Shown: positions 45,568 to 56,104 of the stretch, piece after piece
Layout: each line of letters opens with the position of its first letter
How positions within the stretch are numbered: the stretch's first letter is position 1
NCBI GenBank assembly: GCA_003259005.1
Contig: QLII01000001.1
Span: 1,736,001-1,800,000 of the forward strand
Source of the DNA: Spirosoma telluris
Lineage (GTDB): Bacteria; Bacteroidota; Bacteroidia; Cytophagales; Spirosomataceae
Reading direction: 5' to 3'
Length of the DNA stretch: 64,000 nt
Translations under genes and position numbers: made by a program
The notes under the pieces: model-generated
Told to the model about the DNA's origin: nothing
Seen by the model: the letters and a program-made list of their open reading frames with translations, nothing else
The model's database searches: none

Positions 45568-46293
45568 ATGTCCGTAAAGAATTTTTATCAGACCCTGTAC
45601 CAGAACGAGTCGCTCTATCAACTTCCTGGCGAATCCTGGGAATTCTCTACCCATACGAAGCCAAACGTATCTGATCCTATTTCGCCAGTCATCCTACTCC
45701 TGCCTGAAGCTACAGATTTGTTAACAGAGTTAGATACACTATCGGCTGGGTCATTAATGGATAAAACAGAATCGATATTGATTGATCGGGTACAACCGGA
45801 ATCAATTGTTCTTCCAACGATACCGCTACCGGAGCCCATCGTTTTGATCAACACGCCGGAGCCTTTGCCACAACCCGTTCCGCGCCCAACGATACCCTCG
45901 GTATTGCCACCTGTTCAGCAACCCAGACTACCTCAACTCAACCACAAGGTCCTCCTGCTTGCCGATGAAGAATTGGACCCCAGCAATTTGCTGTTTCTGG
46001 AGAAGATTCTGAAAGCCGTAAACCTGAACATTGAAGGCGTCGATTTGCTCAATTTGCATGGGGTGCGGGATATGGATTTCCCCGAATTGCTACGCGGCAA
46101 ATACATCAATCACTTTATTACCTTTGGCGTGCCATTTGAGCGAATTAACCTCGATATTATGATGGATCGCTATTCGCCGGTTCGATTCGAAGGTATTACA
46201 TTTCTCATGGCTGATTCATTGCCAACAATCGAAGCCGACCAAGCGCTGAAAAAACGACTCTGGGGTGCCCTACAGCGTATATTTCTGCGATAA
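45568..46293 (+). CDS. uncharacterised protein, 241 residues
   Basis: The ATG at 45568 (MSVKNFYQTLYQ) is preferred over a TTG three codons earlier. A Pro-rich linker (about 80-125, with PLPEPIVLINTPEPLPQPVP) separates a short N-terminal part from a Rossmann-like C-terminal domain: HKVLLLADEELDPSNLLFLE, INHFITFGVPFERI, ITFLMADSLPTIE and LKKRLWGALQRIFLR. The pattern is reminiscent of the Bacteroidota HolD/psi-like replication proteins, but I cannot confirm this. Own promoter. Reads intact. Confidence 0.75.
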   Translation: MSVKNFYQTLYQNESLYQLPGESWEFSTHTKPNVSDPISPVILLLPEATDLLTELDTLSAGSLMDKTESILIDRVQPESIVLPTIPLPEPIVLINTPEPLPQPVPRPTIPSVLPPVQQPRLPQLNHKVLLLADEELDPSNLLFLEKILKAVNLNIEGVDLLNLHGVRDMDFPELLRGKYINHFITFGVPFERINLDIMMDRYSPVRFEGITFLMADSLPTIEADQALKKRLWGALQRIFLR

Positions 46294-46302
46294 AACCACT
46301 TG

Positions 46303-46605
46303 CTAGTCCTCATGTGAGTAGATAAGCGGCTTGCGCGACAAAACCCAATTTTTGATTTCGGCTAACGTACCTTTAAAATGAGCGGAACCCTGCCTGGTTA
46401 AGCGGGTAGCCCTCCCCTCTCCAACGTTCAGATCCAGGATTAACAGACAGGATGTCTCCCCCGGATAACGCCTGGCCTCCATTCGGACAATTGAATCCGT
46501 AAACCAGTTAATAGTATCTACACTCCACGTATCTCCCTGCAAATCAAAAACTAGAGTTTGATCTTTTGACTGGTAAATTAATGGATTATAAATCCAATGG
46601 CTCAT
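46303..46605 (-). CDS. hypothetical protein coupled to the ankyrin gene
   Basis: 100 residues, starting at the ATG at 46605, which overlaps the ankyrin gene stop as ATGA; a longer reading to 46668 is possible but runs through the ankyrin gene. MSHWIYNPLIYQSKDQTLVF, DLQGDTWSVDTINWFTDSIV and ILDLNVGEGRATRL suggest a small beta-sandwich. It resembles immunity-type or DUF proteins linked to ankyrin genes, but no family is certain. Reads intact. Confidence 0.6.
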   Translation of the reverse strand: MSHWIYNPLIYQSKDQTLVFDLQGDTWSVDTINWFTDSIVRMEARRYPGETSCLLILDLNVGEGRATRLTRQGSAHFKGTLAEIKNWVLSRKPLIYSHED

Positions 46606-47682
46606 ACGAACTTCGTAGACGCTGAACTTAACTTGGTAAGTGCCCGCAGGAGAGTAATGTTCCTCCATTTCAGTAAACTATTATCTGGTTTTTGTTTACG
46701 AATGATCGCCTTTAACTCATCGAAATCAGTAGTGTCCATCTGGTTAGTCCCTTTATTATCCTTCTCAAACAGATCAACAAAGTCCTGTATCGTGGTTCCG
46801 TCAGGGGCTTTATAAGTTATATCAGCTCCTCGTTTTATTAATAACAGGCAGACATCCCAGGCGCTAAACGCTGAGGCAAAGATCAAGGGAGAATAGCCGT
46901 GGTATTCCGATCATACGAGCCAATTAGGTTACAATCAGCCCCTCGATCAAGTAATAGGCCTACTTTTTCCATCGACTCCTCTCCGCCCGAACGAATGGCT
47001 TCATACAGAATAGGTACGCCATTCTCCCCTTTTGCATTGGGGTCCGCCCCATGATCAAGTAGAAATTTTAGCATAATCGGCGGGGCATTCCAAGCCACAG
47101 TGGCATGAGTCGAGACCCTTGTGGAGCCGCTGCTGTTAATCGTTGCCCCAGCCGCAATCAATAACTCCATGATTCGCTTCGTCTTTTCCCAATCATTCGA
47201 ATAAGGGCTATAATGACTGGCGGTATAGTCGAGTATAGTTTGTTTTCCCTCCGTATCCAATCCATTGATCAACGGCATCGGTTTGCGTAATAGTGATTCT
47301 ACTTTCTCTACATCTTCGTCGAAAGCAGCGGCTAAAATGGCCTTTTGCTGGGGATCTGAAAAATACTTCGACCCATCGTAATCGGATTGGGAATAGGTAA
47401 TGGCACCGATAATATCTTTCACCTTCGAGCTGGCGTTATCCAATAGCATGACGGCAAAGGGCAGCATGACCATAGAAAATGCCGTGTATTTAGCCCAGGC
47501 AAATGGAATCAGATTAAGCACCAGCAAGATAACAAGGGCAATTGCGGCTAACACAAAAATAGCTTCCCCATTCCTCTACCAGCGGCATCACCACCTTTGG
47601 CAGGGAAGAGCAGTGAGGCAATTACCAGATAGCTCAGAAAAGCAATGGCAATCCAGTTAACAATCGTCATGTATTTAAGCAT
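46602..47682 (-). CDS. membrane-anchored ankyrin-repeat protein (frame broken twice)
   Basis: About 360 residues after repair; start ATG at 47682 or 47670. N-terminal membrane segments (IVNWIAIAFLSYLVIASLLF; LAAIALVILLVLNLIPFAWA) precede ankyrin repeats: AILAAAFDEDVEKVESLLRK, MELLIAAGATINSSGSTRVS, LKFLLDHGADPNAKGENGVP and VGLLLDRGADCNLIG. Breaks: C run 47566-47569 (restores GMGEAIFVLAAIA) and G run 46887-46889 (restores ILPLIFASAFSAWD). The repaired C-terminus contains ICLLLIKRGAD-like repeat (VCLLLIKRGADITYKAPDGT). Stop coupled to the next gene. Role in protein-protein binding is inferred from ankyrins. Confidence 0.82.
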
Positions 47683-47699
47683 GGCTATGAAGGTATAAA

Positions 47700-47865
47700 C
47701 CGCTGTAGATTCCTGGGATTCTATTGAGGATAACAAATAAGCTAGTACTTGCCCAACATAGATTCTGTAGATTCTACCGGGTCCCCGGAGCGGTAGAACC
47801 TTTTAGCATTAATTTCTGATTATCAGAATCTAAAGAATCTATAGGAACCATAGAAACTGAATTGG
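47700..47865. repeat. GATTCTATTG-family hairpin element
   Basis: TAGATTCCTGGGATTCTATT and GATTCTGTAGATTCTACC on the left pair with GAATCTAAAGAATCTATAGG and GAACCATAGAAAC on the right. Contains CCCCGGAGCGGTAGAACC, a word shared with the members at 36976 and 52632. Confidence 0.75.
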
Positions 47866-47905
47866 AAGAGCACTGATTAAACAGAGCCGGTTAGACAATC
47901 TTTTT

Positions 47906-48340
47906 TTAGCGCATAAATGCCCATTTCCAGATCGCAACCGTAGAGCTGCCAATTTCCCAAATCGATAATAGCAGAAAGACAGAACCTATTCCACCCATGA
48001 CGTACACCATCAAATAATCGCCATCCAGTTCTACATGCTCAGGATTCTTCGGATCGTAATACAGTGTGACCTCTTCGCCAATCTGATAAGCAGGCGGATT
48101 ACGCCCTTCCGAACTATGAAAAACTAGCTCACGTCCATCTTGAATCCGGTATCGAATTGAGGGGGCTACCGGATACTCATGGGGGTTCATCCGATGCATA
48201 CTAATGACCACTCCTTTGGTCATAATCCCGTTTTTGACCAACTGTTGATGACTATGATAGATATAGTAAGCAATGCCAACAAACAATGTTCCTATGAGAA
48301 AGAAGGCAAAAATAAACAAGTCACCAGCGGGAAATTTCAT
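47906..48340 (-). CDS. DUF3592 domain membrane protein
   Basis: 144 residues; two membrane helices (LFIFAFFLIGTLFVGIAYYI and MVYVMGGIGSVFLLLSIWEI) flank a beta domain with GVVISMHRMNPHEYPVAPSI and the signature YQIGEEVTLYYDPKNPEHVE. DUF3592 proteins are small envelope proteins of unknown role, often near ankyrin or toxin-like genes as here. Reads intact. Confidence 0.85.
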   Translation of the reverse strand: MKFPAGDLFIFAFFLIGTLFVGIAYYIYHSHQQLVKNGIMTKGVVISMHRMNPHEYPVAPSIRYRIQDGRELVFHSSEGRNPPAYQIGEEVTLYYDPKNPEHVELDGDYLMVYVMGGIGSVFLLLSIWEIGSSTVAIWKWAFMR

Positions 48341-48644
48341 AAGTAATGAGGGTTGTATCTGTTACTAAAAAATCGGGAAAGTGTCCCTTTTCGATACGTA
48401 TGACACGAAACTGGCCCAAAGAGGGCCAAAAAACTAAAGAGAATCAACAACTGGTGGTTTTGACTAAATAAGTAGCTGAATTTATCTGGCAGGCTTCCGG
48501 CACGCTCTTCAACTACCACCCAGCACAAATATTCTCCGTATCCCACTGGACGACTTGCATCAATAGGGTACTATTTCCGTATTTACAGCCGTTTTCCTTT
48601 TATCGACCTGATCCGGCCAGTCTATGGGTTGTCCGGTTTCTATA
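48341..48644. other. gap between divergent genes
   Basis: About 300 bases. A minus-strand open frame (48337-48546, 69 codons) ends with a TGA that overlaps the DUF3592 start (ATGA), but its sequence matches nothing and I do not accept it. No hairpin or RNA seen. Promoters for the DUF3592 gene (minus) and the coiled-coil gene (plus) must be here. Confidence 0.4.
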
Positions 48645-49724
48645 ATGACGCTTATCAAACGCCTTTTTTCAGCTTTTTCCGGCACCCCTTCGTCACCGGA
48701 GCTTGCCATTCCATCTTCTTTATCGCTACCTGCGGCCACCCTTCCGACCACTGCCCAGTTCAACGATTCGGAACCATCACTCCCGTTCGACCCGCTGCTC
48801 ACTCCACTCCATCAACCTACCCAGTTACCCAGTTGGCTTGCCGATGAAGAGAGCCTACGCGATGAGGGTGTGTTATTTGGCCTGGCGGATGCCCGGCCCG
48901 ATGGAAAAGTTGCTCAAATACGGGCGTATTTTGGGCAACTTGCTGCACCGTTAGACGAACAAATTGAACAGTACACAGATAAGATTGGTGAGCTCAATTT
49001 ATTCATCGAACAACGTGAAAACCGAATTTCGACCCTTCGTGACCAATTAAGTGACCTGCGCGACAGTCAACCATCCCCAAACAATCTGGTTCGGCATGGC
49101 GTGAGCCTGATTTTATCCGTCGTATTATGCATTGGTAATTTCTACCTGATCGACGAAACGCTTCGCCCAATTTTCCCGAATCGTTGGATTACGGTGGGCG
49201 TATTTGTGGCGGGTATGTTCAATTTGTTCGGCCGCACATCGTTCTTTTATGAAACAGGCACCCGACTTACCGGCCGGCGATTGATTGAAGAGCTTGGTTT
49301 ACCGCTGGCCACATCACTTTTTATTCTGGTTCAGGCGCTGCAATCGCAGTCGGTAGCTCAGGCGATTGGCTTAGTTATCTTTGTTTTCTTCCTGTTTTTG
49401 CTGGCCGGAAAACTACTCTTAAGTACGTTGACAGCCCTGCAAACCGATCTGTTAACCATTCGGCATAATCGCCAATTAGCTCTGAATAAAAAGCAGAATT
49501 TGCCAGCCTGGGAAGCGACTATTGAGCAACTCAGTCAGGAAATCGATGCGATTCGGGCGAAGAAGTGGCCTCTGGTAACGGCCCTGAATCATGTACAGGC
49601 CGAACAGACCCGTTTGAACACTCAACGCGATGGGTTTGTTAACTTATTTATAAGTGAGCTTGAGCTTGCCCGCAGCCTGCGTAATCGCCTTACGGAACAA
49701 CAGCGGGAAGCTATGTTTAAATAG
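48645..49724 (+). CDS. coiled-coil membrane protein A of a tandem pair
   Basis: 359 residues from the ATG at 48645. A Ser/Pro-rich disordered N-terminus (about 1-90) is followed by a coiled coil (LDEQIEQYTDKIGELNLFIE, QRENRISTLRDQLSDLRDSQ), about four membrane helices (LSVVLCIGNFYLIDETLRP; ITVGVFVAGMFNLFGRTSF; GLPLATSLFILVQALQ; AIGLVIFVFFLFLLAGKLLL) and a second coiled coil to the end (EATIEQLSQEIDAIRAKKWP). No enzyme motif. It shares its plan with the next gene, so the two probably work together in one membrane complex. No known family. Confidence 0.78.
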   Translation: MTLIKRLFSAFSGTPSSPELAIPSSLSLPAATLPTTAQFNDSEPSLPFDPLLTPLHQPTQLPSWLADEESLRDEGVLFGLADARPDGKVAQIRAYFGQLAAPLDEQIEQYTDKIGELNLFIEQRENRISTLRDQLSDLRDSQPSPNNLVRHGVSLILSVVLCIGNFYLIDETLRPIFPNRWITVGVFVAGMFNLFGRTSFFYETGTRLTGRRLIEELGLPLATSLFILVQALQSQSVAQAIGLVIFVFFLFLLAGKLLLSTLTALQTDLLTIRHNRQLALNKKQNLPAWEATIEQLSQEIDAIRAKKWPLVTALNHVQAEQTRLNTQRDGFVNLFISELELARSLRNRLTEQQREAMFK

Positions 49725-49813
49725 GTGTAGCGTCGTAAAGTTGTCAGGTTTCTATGATGGAACTAATCAACTTTATACCAATACAACCGGACAACTCTAC
49801 AACTTGAACACGT

Positions 49814-51186
49814 ATGGAACCAACTAACAACCCCGACTTTCAGCACGGCTATACCAGCGGTGTAGAAGGCGTAAATCGGGAAACATATGAAGGGTATTTG
49901 TCCAGTCAGGTTAATACGGACTGGCTTTCTGAACGAATTCAGGAAAAACGAACTGAACTGGCCAATACAGAACAGCAATTAGCTGAAACCACCGAAGCGA
50001 ACCGAACGGCCTTCGCTACGCTACAGGCCCATACCGTGCAGGTTGAGCGATTGGCCAAACAGATCAGTCAGCGTGAAGCCGATCGGCAGACGCTGGAGGC
50101 AGACCGGGATCAGCTCCGGGAACGCCGAACCAAAGCCGCTCCCGACTACTCGTTGCTGGCTGGCCTCCTTTTTCTGATCGCGGGTATTTCGTTCCTGGCT
50201 GGTGATTTGATCATCTCGCACGAAATTGTCGCCTACGCGCTTAACATCCGCAATACGAATGAAGCCTGGGCATTTGCCGTCGGGCTGGCTATGGTCTCGA
50301 TTCTGTTAAAGCCTGCCTATGACCGACTTATCGAGAAACCATACCAGGAAGATCCCGTAAAAAACGGGCAACGATACGGACGATTTAAGATGGCGCTAGC
50401 TGTGTTCTCTGTTTTGACGCTGGCTGTACTGGGCTGGTTCCGGTACGAAGCGTATCGAACCGATCAGCTCAAATCGGCTATCAATAAATCGGTTCGGCAG
50501 CTTCAATTGAATACCGACCCAACCGCTGCCACGCAGACGCTCAGTCCATCGACGCTCAACCAGATTGAAAAACAATTAAGCCAGTCGAGCGAATTGAATC
50601 TGGCCCTTGTCAATAGCCCCTGGGCACTGCTTTCGTTTGTACTGAGTGGTATTTTGTTCGCATTGGCGGGGGCTGTCTGTTTGGGAATTGCGCTGCCAGT
50701 GCTATCCGCCTTCTGGTTCAGATGGTTGCAGGCCGATATAAAACTCTGGAAACTTCGCCGTCGGTTGAAACGGCTGGATAAAGAAATTGCCCCTCTCGAA
50801 ACGCAATTAGCCGATCAGCTTACCCAGCAGAATGTGTTGCAGCACAATCTCGATTTACTGCCTAACCTTACTGACCTGAAAGAACAACGGAAGTCTATTT
50901 TATCGGATCTAAACGAGTTTTATGCCGAGCTAAAGCTAGCCCAGACAGATAGTCGCATCAGTAATTTCAACGATGGCTATGGTCAGGGAGAGGCAACTCG
51001 TACGGGACTGAGCGATGAAGAACAGCGTCAGTTGCGAAAAGAAATGCTTTCGCTTCAGCATACAAGCCGCAAACGAGTGGATGAGCCTCGCGCTAATGGA
51101 ACCCGCCCGCTAACGGAACGAACGGAAAACCACAGGCTTTACGACCTTATCAGACTGTTCGGAAGTTTCTGTCGGATGAGCTATAA
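49814..51186 (+). CDS. coiled-coil membrane protein B of a tandem pair (possible frame error near 51130)
   Basis: About 457 residues if one C is restored at 51130-51131, giving the natural-looking end ENPQALRPYQTVRKFLSDEL; otherwise the frame continues to 51214 with an unrelated tail. N-terminal coiled coil (SERIQEKRTELANTEQQLAE; LAKQISQREADRQTLEADRD), membrane helices (SLLAGLLFLIAGISFLAGDL; AWAFAVGLAMVSILLKPAYD; MALAVFSVLTLAVLGWFRY; ALLSFVLSGILFALAGAVCL) and a second coiled coil (WKLRRRLKRLDKEIAPLETQ). Same architecture as gene A. Function unknown. Confidence 0.75.
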
Positions 51187-51235
51187 AAAGAAGCTAGCGT
51201 ACTATCCTGGCTAGTTTCTTTAAAAGAAATTCGTT

Positions 51236-52026
51236 GTGGAAAATTCACTTGATAGCAAGCAGATCCAGGACTTTATCCAACATGGTTTTGTTCGGATTGA
51301 TCAGGCTTTCTCTTCTAAACTAGCAGAAGAAGGTCGAAACATCTTATGGGCAGACTCGGGCTGTGATCCGACGAATCCAGCTACCTGGACTAAACCGGTC
51401 ATTCGGCTGGGCAACTATGCTCAGGAACCATTTCGACAGGCTGCTAACACCCCTCGACTATTGGCTGCTTTCGATCAATTGGTTGGTCCTGGACGTTGGC
51501 TACCCGCGCTAGTCTGGGAACTTTCCCTATTCGCTTTCCTAGTGCAGATGATCCGGGTGATGCTGGCTGGCATATTGACGTAAGTTTTGCCAACGAGGAT
51601 ACCGACCCAAACGACTTTCTGGACTGGCGCGCGAATGTAGTCTCCAAAGGGCGCTCTCTGTTGATGTTGTTTCTATTCTCGACAATTACGGAGGCTGACG
51701 CACCAACACGAATTCGGGTTGGCTCCCATCTGGCTATTGCCAAACAACTCGAACCGGCTGGCGAAGCGGGCTTATCGTTGCGGGAGTTGGCTGTTAACGG
51801 CTTTCAGGAAACGGCAGGCTGTAAAGAGGTAACGGCAACCGGAGAAGCAGGTACCGTCTATCTATGTCATCCTTTTTTAGTACATGCTGCACAGGCTCAT
51901 CATGGCACTACTCCTCGTTTTCTAGCTCAGCCTCCGCTTCTACCTGCCCAACCCGTTCAGTTAGAGCGAGTCGATGGTGCTTATTCGCCCGTTGAGCAAG
52001 CGATTCGACTCGCATTAGGCAAGTAA
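51236..52026 (+). CDS. phytanoyl-CoA dioxygenase (PhyH)-family oxygenase (frame broken near 51503)
   Basis: Fe(II)/2-oxoglutarate oxygenase of about 263 residues. The start is a GTG at 51236. IQDFIQHGFVRIDQAFSSKL is the N-terminal block; after restoring one C in 51503-51505, GRWLPRASLGTFPIRFPSAD leads to GWHIDVSFANED with the HxD iron ligands, and the distal His is in YLCHPFLVHAAQAHHG. 2OG-binding Arg lies in TTPRFLAQPPL. The substrate is unknown. The GtrA gene follows. Confidence 0.82.
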
Positions 52027-52139
52027 GTAAAGAGGATTTTTTTATAAAATAGACAACCCTGAAAGGCCGGGCGTCCGGTGCCGTGGCATGAAGAAAGTCC
52101 TATATCCCGTAATAAATTCCATTATTTTTTCCGCTAATT

Positions 52140-52628
52140 ATGACCAATGAGCTGTTTAACCGTAGGGATGTTATTGCCTATTTTATTGTGGCCGCTATCG
52201 GTGCTTCCTTACAATTACTAGCGGGTAGCTTACTGCAAGATTGGTTTCAGGTTACTTACCAACAAGCTTTGCTACTGGGTTACCTGATTGCATTTCTGGT
52301 AGGCTTCTTTCTAACCAAGTTATTCGCCTTCAATGCAAAGAACTCTACTAAAACGCAACGAGAAGCGATCAAATTTACCATCGTCTCCACCATATCTTGC
52401 TTAATCACGGTTTACGGATCTTCCCTACTCTATGAGTTGTCAATGAAAATAATTGGCCCGCTCATTTTTGTCATTCCTTTTTCGGTAAAAGAAGTCAATC
52501 TTAACAAATTTCTAGCGCAGCTTATAGGGATGGGATTAAGCTTTATGAGTAATTACGTTCTTCATAAAACATTTACGTTCCGCAACACTGGCTTTTATGA
52601 AAAGCTGAAAATCTTGTTGAATTTATAA
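52140..52628 (+). CDS. GtrA family flippase-like membrane protein
   Basis: 162 residues with four membrane helices (VIAYFIVAAIGASLQLLAGS; ALLLGYLIAFLVGFFLTKLF; FTIVSTISCLITVYGSSLLY; FLAQLIGMGLSFMSNYVLHK). The ending FLAQLIGMGLSFMSNYVLHKTFTFRNT is the GtrA signature (F-x-N-Y-x4-FTF), here given only in outline. GtrA proteins translocate lipid-linked sugars for envelope glycans. Stands alone, followed by a hairpin. Reads intact. Confidence 0.88.
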   Translation: MTNELFNRRDVIAYFIVAAIGASLQLLAGSLLQDWFQVTYQQALLLGYLIAFLVGFFLTKLFAFNAKNSTKTQREAIKFTIVSTISCLITVYGSSLLYELSMKIIGPLIFVIPFSVKEVNLNKFLAQLIGMGLSFMSNYVLHKTFTFRNTGFYEKLKILLNL

Positions 52629-52631
52629 GCA

Positions 52632-52795
52632 ACCAACGGAGCGGTTGATTCTATGGATTCTTATGGATTCTCTTGATTCTTATGGATTTATGGATTCTAT
52701 TGACGTAAGAACCAGCTCAAAAGAATCGACCACTCCACTCCGGCGGCCCCGAGAGTCCATAGAATCCATAAGAATCAAGAGAATCCAAGTTGACC
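52632..52795. repeat. GATTCTATGG-family hairpin element
   Basis: GGAGCGGTTGATTCTATGG near the left is matched by AGAATCGACCACTCC in the middle, and TATGGATTCTCTTGATTCTT pairs with AAGAATCAAGAGAATCCA at the right. Right end GACCAAATACTTA agrees with other members. Confidence 0.85.
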
Positions 52796-52836
52796 AAATA
52801 CTTACTTAAGCCTCTCTTTCTACAAAATTATGCCCG

Positions 52837-54031
52837 CTACCAAACCCCTAAAATCAATACATATGGGGGAATTTTCGTGTATAAAAGCACACCTATCGTA
52901 ACCAGTACCACGACCACAGACGGCCAGTGTGGGGCCATTGGTTCAAAAAGAGCGATGGCCGCGGCTGCCGTCAGTCCTGTGCTAGCCGCATTGATTCCCC
53001 CAGCGACGCACGCACTACCCGATAGCGTTTAAGCTGCTCCCAGAAACGATACACAAAGAAGATCAGAAACGTACCCGGTAAAAAAATACCAACGGTCGAT
53101 ACCAGACTCCCCCACAGTTGCCCATGCATACCGGCATCGCGCATCGACAGCGCACCAATGTACGACGCAAAGGCAAATACGGGTCCCGGAACCGCCTGCA
53201 CCAACCCAAGCCCCGACAAAAACTCCTCGCGCGTCAGGTAATGTTTGAATTCGACAAACTCATTATACAGCATGGGCGTGAGTACCTGCCCACCCCAAAT
53301 ACGAAACTACCGTTCCGATAAAAGTTTTCGAACAATCGTACAGGTAACGAGTGCGTAACAGCACCTAAGGTAGCCGCCAGGATAAATACACCCAGCCACA
53401 GAAAAAAATTAGCCCACTGCACACGCAGGGGCTTTTTTTCCATTCGTTCCTGTTTCTGATAGGCCAGTGCCGTTGTAAGGCCACCCACAGCAATAACAAT
53501 AGGTGTCATGACTGGTGAGCGAAATAAGTAAGCAGCGAGAGCCGCTGTGAGAGCGAGTGCCAGACTTATCTTATCGTGAATAACTTTTTGCCCAATCCGA
53601 TACCCAGCAACCACCATGAATCCAACAGCCATGGGCTGAATGAAACGAGCAAACTGAAGCGATAGATGGTGCCGTTCAAGATAAAAGATGCCTATTCCGG
53701 CGGCTGTCATGATCAAAACGGCGGGCAGAATCCAGATAATGACCGTTAGATAAGCTAGGTTTGGGCCACCAATTTTAAACCCCAGGGCCGTAATCGTCTG
53801 TGTTGATGTTGGCCCTGGCAACACCTGCCCCAACGCATTTAACTCCAGCAGTTCTTCCTCGGTCAAATACCGCCTTTTCTTTACCAATCGGTCATAAAAC
53901 ATGGCCAGATGCACCTGCGGACCACCAAACGTCGTGAGGGCAAGAATCAGCACATCTTTCAGAAAGATGATGTAGCGGATTCGGCGCACGGGTTTGGCAG
54001 TCGTTAGATAAGGCAGCATACTGGATGTCAT
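52837..54031 (-). CDS. chrA: chromate transporter ChrA (frame broken twice)
   Basis: Two-domain CHR transporter, about 398 residues after repair. The N-terminal domain has LALTTFGGPQVHLAMFYDRL and LNALGQVLPGPTSTQTITAL; the second, after one base is restored in 53293-53296, FVFGGGQVLTPMLYNEFVEF and LGLVQAVPGPVFAFASYIGA. A second lost base in 52997-53001 cuts the last helix; repaired it reads VRASLGGINAASTGLTAAAA and ends LILGVWRA at 52837. Exports chromate in other bacteria; sulfate or unknown anions elsewhere. A hairpin lies upstream. Confidence 0.88.
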
Positions 54032-54035
54032 TAGG

Positions 54036-54119
54036 AGTCATTCATTGTCATTAGATAGTCATTTATTGATCGTTTCAGATGAATGACCTTTAATGACTAT
54101 CTAATGACGATGAATGACT
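54036..54119. repeat. AGTCATT-word hairpin spanning a whole intergenic gap
   Basis: AGTCATTCATTGTCATTAGA (from 54036) pairs with TCTAATGACGATGAATGACT (ending 54119) with one mismatch in the outer 27 bases. The right arm includes the stop codon of the minus-strand oxygenase gene and the left arm starts five bases from the ChrA start. Confidence 0.85.
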
Positions 54120-55075
54120 ATTTCTTTTTCAAACCTAATTCCATCAACCGCTCGTCCAGAAATTCACCCGCCGTCATATCAACGTAGATTTTAGGGTGCT
54201 GGCTGTCAATGCAGCTTTCGAGACTGGTGAGATCCATGTCGGCGCGGGGGTGCATGAAGAACGGAATCGAGTAGCGCGACTGATTCATTTTTTCACGGGT
54301 GGGTTCACAACCTGGTGAATCGTCGACTTCAGCTTGTGGTTTGTAAGCCGGTCGAGCATATCGCCCACGTTGACCACTACCTGATCCGGCAGGGCCGTAA
54401 TACCAATCCATTTGCCATCCCGCCGTAGCACCTCTAAGCCATCGGCAGAAGCACCCATTAACAACGTAATCAGGTTAATATCACCATGCGCAGCGGCTCG
54501 TACGGCTCCTTCAGGCGTTTTATCGGGATCGAGGGGAAGTAATGTAAAGCCCGCAAAATGCTATCGCCATTCCGAACTTTGTCATCGAAATACGTTTCGG
54601 GTAATACCAGATAAAGCGCAATAGCCCGAAGCAACTGTTTGCCTGCATTTTCGAGAGTCTTGTAGGCAGTTATCGTTGCTTCACCAAATTCGGGATTTTC
54701 TTCGGGAATCACATTCGCAGGCATGTCGCCTTCAGGCTCTGGCTGACCAATGTGATAAAACTCCTTTAGGTCAGCTACTTTAAAGCCTTTAGCGGTTTCT
54801 TTCCCTTTGCCAATATACCCGCGCTGCCCGTTCAGTTCAGGGTGTTCATATTTCTGTTTAATATGATCGGGCAATGAAAAGAAAGCTTGTGCTGAGCTAT
54901 ATAATTTTTTGGTTAGTTCATCGGTCAGGCCGTGATTGCGAATCGCTACAAATCCAATCTGATTAAACGCCCGACCTAAATCCTGTACGAATTTGGCTTT
55001 GCGATCAGGGTCGCCTGAGGTGAAATCCGCCAGGTCTAATGACGGGATTTCGTTGTATAATTCTTCGGTTAACAT
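54118..55075 (-). CDS. isopenicillin N synthase-like 2OG-Fe(II) oxygenase (frame broken twice)
   Basis: About 319 residues after repair. The DIOX_N block is IPSLDLADFTSGDPDRKAKF and VAIRNHGLTDEL. The iron ligands lie in the 2OG-FeII_Oxy domain: AAAHGDINLITLLMG (His-x-Asp, restored by one base near 54503) and, later, LKSTIHQVVNPPREKMNQSR (distal His, restored by one base at 54297-54299), with RYSIPFFMHP holding the 2OG-binding RxS. The natural substrate is unknown. Lies upstream of ChrA on the same strand, separated by a hairpin. Confidence 0.85.
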
Positions 55076-55107
55076 AGACGAAAACTATTTTCACAAAAAT
55101 ACAAATT

Positions 55108-55202
55108 AAGTGGAGTAAGTAAAAGTAAGTGCAGTGAGTACAGTAGTGGTATAAAAAGACACACTACCATACTCACTGCACCTACTTTTACTTACTCCAC
55201 TT
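55108..55202. repeat. AGTGGAGTAAGT-word hairpin
   Basis: Arms 55108-55140 and 55170-55202 are complementary at 32 of 33 positions. Part of its right arm begins a tandem duplication (55186-55250). Confidence 0.9.
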
Positions 55203-55250
55203 ATTACTTACTTCACCCTTTTACTTACTCCACTTATTACTTACTTCACC
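55186..55250. repeat. 32-bp tandem duplication of a hairpin arm
   Basis: The unit TTTTACTTACTCCACTTATT... at 55186-55217 is repeated exactly at 55219-55250 (period 33). The second copy ends one base before the SOD stop codon. Confidence 0.9.
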
Positions 55251-55251
55251 G

Positions 55252-55944
<693 letters not shown>

Positions 55945-56104
55945 GCGAATGATTGGTTTTGGGAAAACAAAAGCGTCTGCGACCTAGAGACTATTGAACA
56001 CAACCCGTCTATCGGGCGAATGTTCAACGACCAACGGTCACAGACCTAAGGTCGAGAACGCAAAGAAACGAGTTTTTGGCGCCAAAGGCTATCGGAGCCG
56101 GAGA

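Noticed and set aside
46606..46668. Longer start for the 100-residue gene at 46668
   Set aside because: It would run 67 bases inside the ankyrin gene, whereas the ATG at 46605 gives the usual ATGA overlap.
48337..48546. 69-codon minus-strand frame overlapping the DUF3592 start
   Set aside because: The ATGA overlap is attractive but the protein matches nothing and could be chance.
52632..52795. CRISPR array in the repeated GATTCT words
   Set aside because: Repeats are inverted and variable, without constant spacers, and no cas genes are present.
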